Shown here: piece by piece, positions 62,401 to 64,000 of the stretch
How the letters are laid out: every line of letters starts with the position of its first letter
Numbering within the stretch: position 1 is the stretch's first letter
DNA from: Eukaryota sp. TZLM1-RC
Taxonomy: Eukaryota; Metamonada: BaSk clade
NCBI GenBank assembly: GCA_040285825.1
Contig: JAUPSS010000001.1
Coordinates: 930,001 to 994,000, forward strand
Direction: 5' to 3'
DNA: 64,000 nucleotides
Program-made: the position numbers and the translations under genes
The notes under the pieces: model-generated
Seen by the model: only the letters and a program-made list of their open reading frames with translations
Told to the model about the DNA's origin: nothing
Databases searched by the model: none

Positions 62401-63839
62401 ATCGACAAAATTTAGAAAAGAATATGACAATAATGGCTCTTCGTCAACAGAATTCTTCCCCCGCTCAAAAATCACCCGCTCAAAAATCAAAAAGATTGCA
62501 AGAAACACCTAGACAAAAGAGTCCACTAGGATCAAATGACAATGATTCCGAAATCTCTGAGTTGAGGACTAAGATTTCGTCTCTATCACAACAAAATTCT
62601 GTGTTGAGAGAAGCAAAGTCAGTTCTGGAATCACTAAATTCTGAATTGAGCTCACAACTGTCGCGAGAACGGCAAAGTACCAGTCACTTGAAAAATTTAA
62701 ATTACAAACAAGCTGAAATTTTGGCAAGTAAGGAGGAAGAGCTCATCAAAGCCCAATCAACAATGACTCAACTCCGCCAGAAAATTTCGACATTATCACA
62801 GAAAATTGTGACTTTAGAATCATTAGATCATGTTAGTGAGATCTCCAGATTGTCTCAAACTGTTGATAAGTTGACATCTGTCAATGATCTCTTTTCGAGC
62901 TCTATTCAATCTATTTCAGACCGTATTTCCGGCTTGGAAGCTGTTTTTGATGAGTTGAAAAATTCATCCAATCTTGACACTTCGACCATCAGTCAAAATT
63001 TCATTAGTTCTTTACTTTCGGAAACTGAAACAGTCAAAAACGCAATCAATTATGTCAATCAAATCCACAATCAGGTCAATGATCAAAAATCTGAGGAAAT
63101 TTCACGTCTTTTGGAAATAATTGCACTGGCTGATTACGAACTTTCAATTCAAAACCAGGTGAATCAAACCCTTTCGTTCAATCAAACGTTGTCAAGATGT
63201 CCCTCTGTGGAAAGTTTACCATCAAATCTGACTGATTACACTAGTCAACTTTCACGTGTAATGTCGACAGATGATTTGCTGGCACCTTTTCACCAGAAAT
63301 CTACTGACAACTTTGAAAAATGCGGACTTTGTGCACACTTAAATCAGGAAACATCCAAAATAATGGTTCAATATCGATCTTTAAAACAAATTTATTCAAG
63401 TTCTAACCAATATTCAGAATTTGTATCCCAATTGGAAGCTTTATCTGAACAAATTATTTCCCTGAAAGCTCAATTGTCAGGACAAATTCCACCATCTTAT
63501 AGTTATTTGGATCAAACAATAGTTGCACTTGGCCTGTCACCATTAGATCATGACACGTGTCAAGGTATTGGTGATCTTATATCTTGTTTATTGAAAATTT
63601 GGCCACCTTCTGATTTTCATAGAGTTCGAAATATTTCCAAGGCGTTTATCAAAATGAAACTGGCTTTACAGTCTGCATATGCGCTTTATCGAAAGTTTCC
63701 GGAAAAATTAGCCTTGAAAGCTATATCATCTAGTCTATTTGGAAGTCATTCAAAGAGTTTACTGGATATTATACAAAGTCCTGAGCTCGAAAACTTTGCG
63801 TATTCGGTTGCAAAAAGACCAGTTCCTTTCAAAATGTAG
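59460..63839 (+). CDS. Giant WD40 / coiled-coil protein, C-terminal open part
   Basis: 1,459 codons: about one and a half repeats, then about 1,200 residues of non-repeated coiled coil with Ser-rich breaks (SPAQKSPAQKSKRLQETPRQ). A C-terminal globular end of about 120 residues (VALGLSPLDHDTCQGIGDLI and on, ending KRPVPFKM) is not recognised. The stop is TAG at 63837-63839, with AATAAA about 25 bases later. This part has the same Asn/Ser/Glu-rich composition as the N-terminal part, supporting one gene. Confidence 0.8.
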   Translation: MQNSVKKINELQDQLTTKNSLINSLEQQVNSLENFKGEVNEIFVENLDGKTDVDLENSNPTVKISSLFSKNSQLFTELNEVKSELGTYIDDFGQLQLENSELININQIQSAENQELLSKITELKSNLTENSSKLEVISIENAEFCQKINELQDQLTSKNSLINSLEQQVNSLENFKGEVNEIFVENLDGKTDVDLENSNPTVKILSLFSKNSQLFTELNEVKSELGTYIDDFGQLQLENSELININQIQSAENQELIARISLLNHSFTALNADNDQNLVKIHKLCNQNGTLIEELEYFNENHSTFNLFNQNLINDYEERVLQLETYCEYLTDYVYELKNNLSLLSDELNQSIVDEAEKARFIDDITARHEELNSEYLILNDTLVSQKKHYEDQLSTLKISNDELKISNDELKVANEELISNNTQLLQSLSDLKSLSNQNSELKTLLKISKQQLQYASQQQEILLGNSTKFKNLSTCQEEKLKMAGAEILTLQKSLHHLNTDYEDLKSSIPKIVSHYTNVISENLNASRARVSGELAEAQKSIDFYRILSYDLEQLLSQETCSTFDTIDSNLVISSQSGLLETFCADAAEVGCFSINSEAESLKTQLSNANQQLRKAQADQDQLQGRVEALSFELQKARDEGTATFEQLSQREAKVKELEAELMSSKALSEELQREDTDLHAALQKETELLQFNQKLEEEISALHQQRIAEISDLEHFYQDKLNEMRSNSPQKISFPRINILENFGENLEPFNENLSSSNSPVSPAIENLMNKLDENSVKSRDPDSDQILNHRIELLLETITELNHQICLNHVENTSLRNRIVAITSQKNEIFNLFEVQSQCCSTMQMSNFDFDIENFDVDSNCAPNLSSLNITKIFDLNFSNQLLKLNKEKSIQCGEISNSNVERAHPKGEFEILEMSLNSLETSIMFNNDKTSQFLAIINDNQKEITGLQDSLSEVDDKLKLSLKENEELRSKLKIELKYRQNLEKNMTIMALRQQNSSPAQKSPAQKSKRLQETPRQKSPLGSNDNDSEISELRTKISSLSQQNSVLREAKSVLESLNSELSSQLSRERQSTSHLKNLNYKQAEILASKEEELIKAQSTMTQLRQKISTLSQKIVTLESLDHVSEISRLSQTVDKLTSVNDLFSSSIQSISDRISGLEAVFDELKNSSNLDTSTISQNFISSLLSETETVKNAINYVNQIHNQVNDQKSEEISRLLEIIALADYELSIQNQVNQTLSFNQTLSRCPSVESLPSNLTDYTSQLSRVMSTDDLLAPFHQKSTDNFEKCGLCAHLNQETSKIMVQYRSLKQIYSSSNQYSEFVSQLEALSEQIISLKAQLSGQIPPSYSYLDQTIVALGLSPLDHDTCQGIGDLISCLLKIWPPSDFHRVRNISKAFIKMKLALQSAYALYRKFPEKLALKAISSSLFGSHSKSLLDIIQSPELENFAYSVAKRPVPFKM

Positions 63840-64000
63840 AATTAGTTTTACTCAATTTTGTATAATAAATCCCATTTCTCTTCTGTCACCATTATTAATA
63901 TTTAATATTTAATTTTTATTATTTATTTTATTATTATTATTATAGAGTGACAACATACAGCCAAGAGCTAGAACTTATAAGAAGAAAAATTCTCCACATC
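63840..64000. other. 3' flank of the giant gene
   Basis: AT-rich, with AATAAA near 63866 and an (ATT)n run at about 63890-63945. The window ends before the next gene. Confidence 0.6.

Overview
This window looks like nuclear DNA from a free-living or gut-associated AT-rich protist with few introns, possibly of the metamonad or excavate type. I cannot name the genus. The gene content is eukaryotic: a Piezo channel, a CaMKK-type kinase with a 29-nt intron, a Hook-type coiled-coil protein, an ER SLC35B1/HUT1 transporter, PBZ zinc fingers and Fanzor elements. AATAAA signals sit on or just after several stop codons. TAA, TAG and TGA all end genes, so the standard genetic code applies.

Layout. 1-945: 3' end of a Piezo gene. 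About 1,993-18,790 and 20,122-26,738: two copies of one duplicated block. Each copy holds a RING / protein kinase / coiled-coil / LRR gene, a tRNA-like (SINE-like) element, a 1.8-kb unit ending in a bacterial-type metallo-beta-lactamase-fold gene, and a convergent gene on the minus strand with PAR-binding-type (PBZ) zinc fingers. In the first copy the 1.8-kb unit is expanded to six tandem units, five of which carry a metallo-hydrolase cut at codon 94. In the second copy it is single and the hydrolase is intact. The LRR gene has 19 repeats in copy 1 and 8 in copy 2. The PBZ fingers are fused to a PARG macrodomain in copy 2 and to an unrelated N-terminus in copy 1.

29.6-34.5 kb (minus): a 1,618-residue Hook-domain coiled-coil protein. 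A decayed Fanzor (eukaryotic TnpB-like RNA-guided nuclease) gene lies directly upstream. 37.6-38.7 kb: a Cys-rich single-pass membrane protein. 40.5-42.0 kb: the CaMKK-like kinase. 42-51.8 kb: a gene-poor zone with two more Fanzor remnants that share their 3' flank, a retroelement-like fragment and the SLC35B1-like transporter. 51.9-63.8 kb: a giant WD40/coiled-coil gene with 13 copies of a 420-bp repeat, broken only by single-A insertions in one recurring A6/A7 run.

Common threads. The kinase-LRR pair has a layout like innate-immune sensors: a RING, a non-RD kinase, and NLR-type LRRs whose variation falls on the exposed face. The PARG-PBZ protein couples reading and erasing of poly(ADP-ribose). 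Many breaks in reading frame are +1 changes in homopolymer runs, so at least some apparent pseudogenes may be sequencing artefacts. I compared sequences by eye; no database search or folding program was run.
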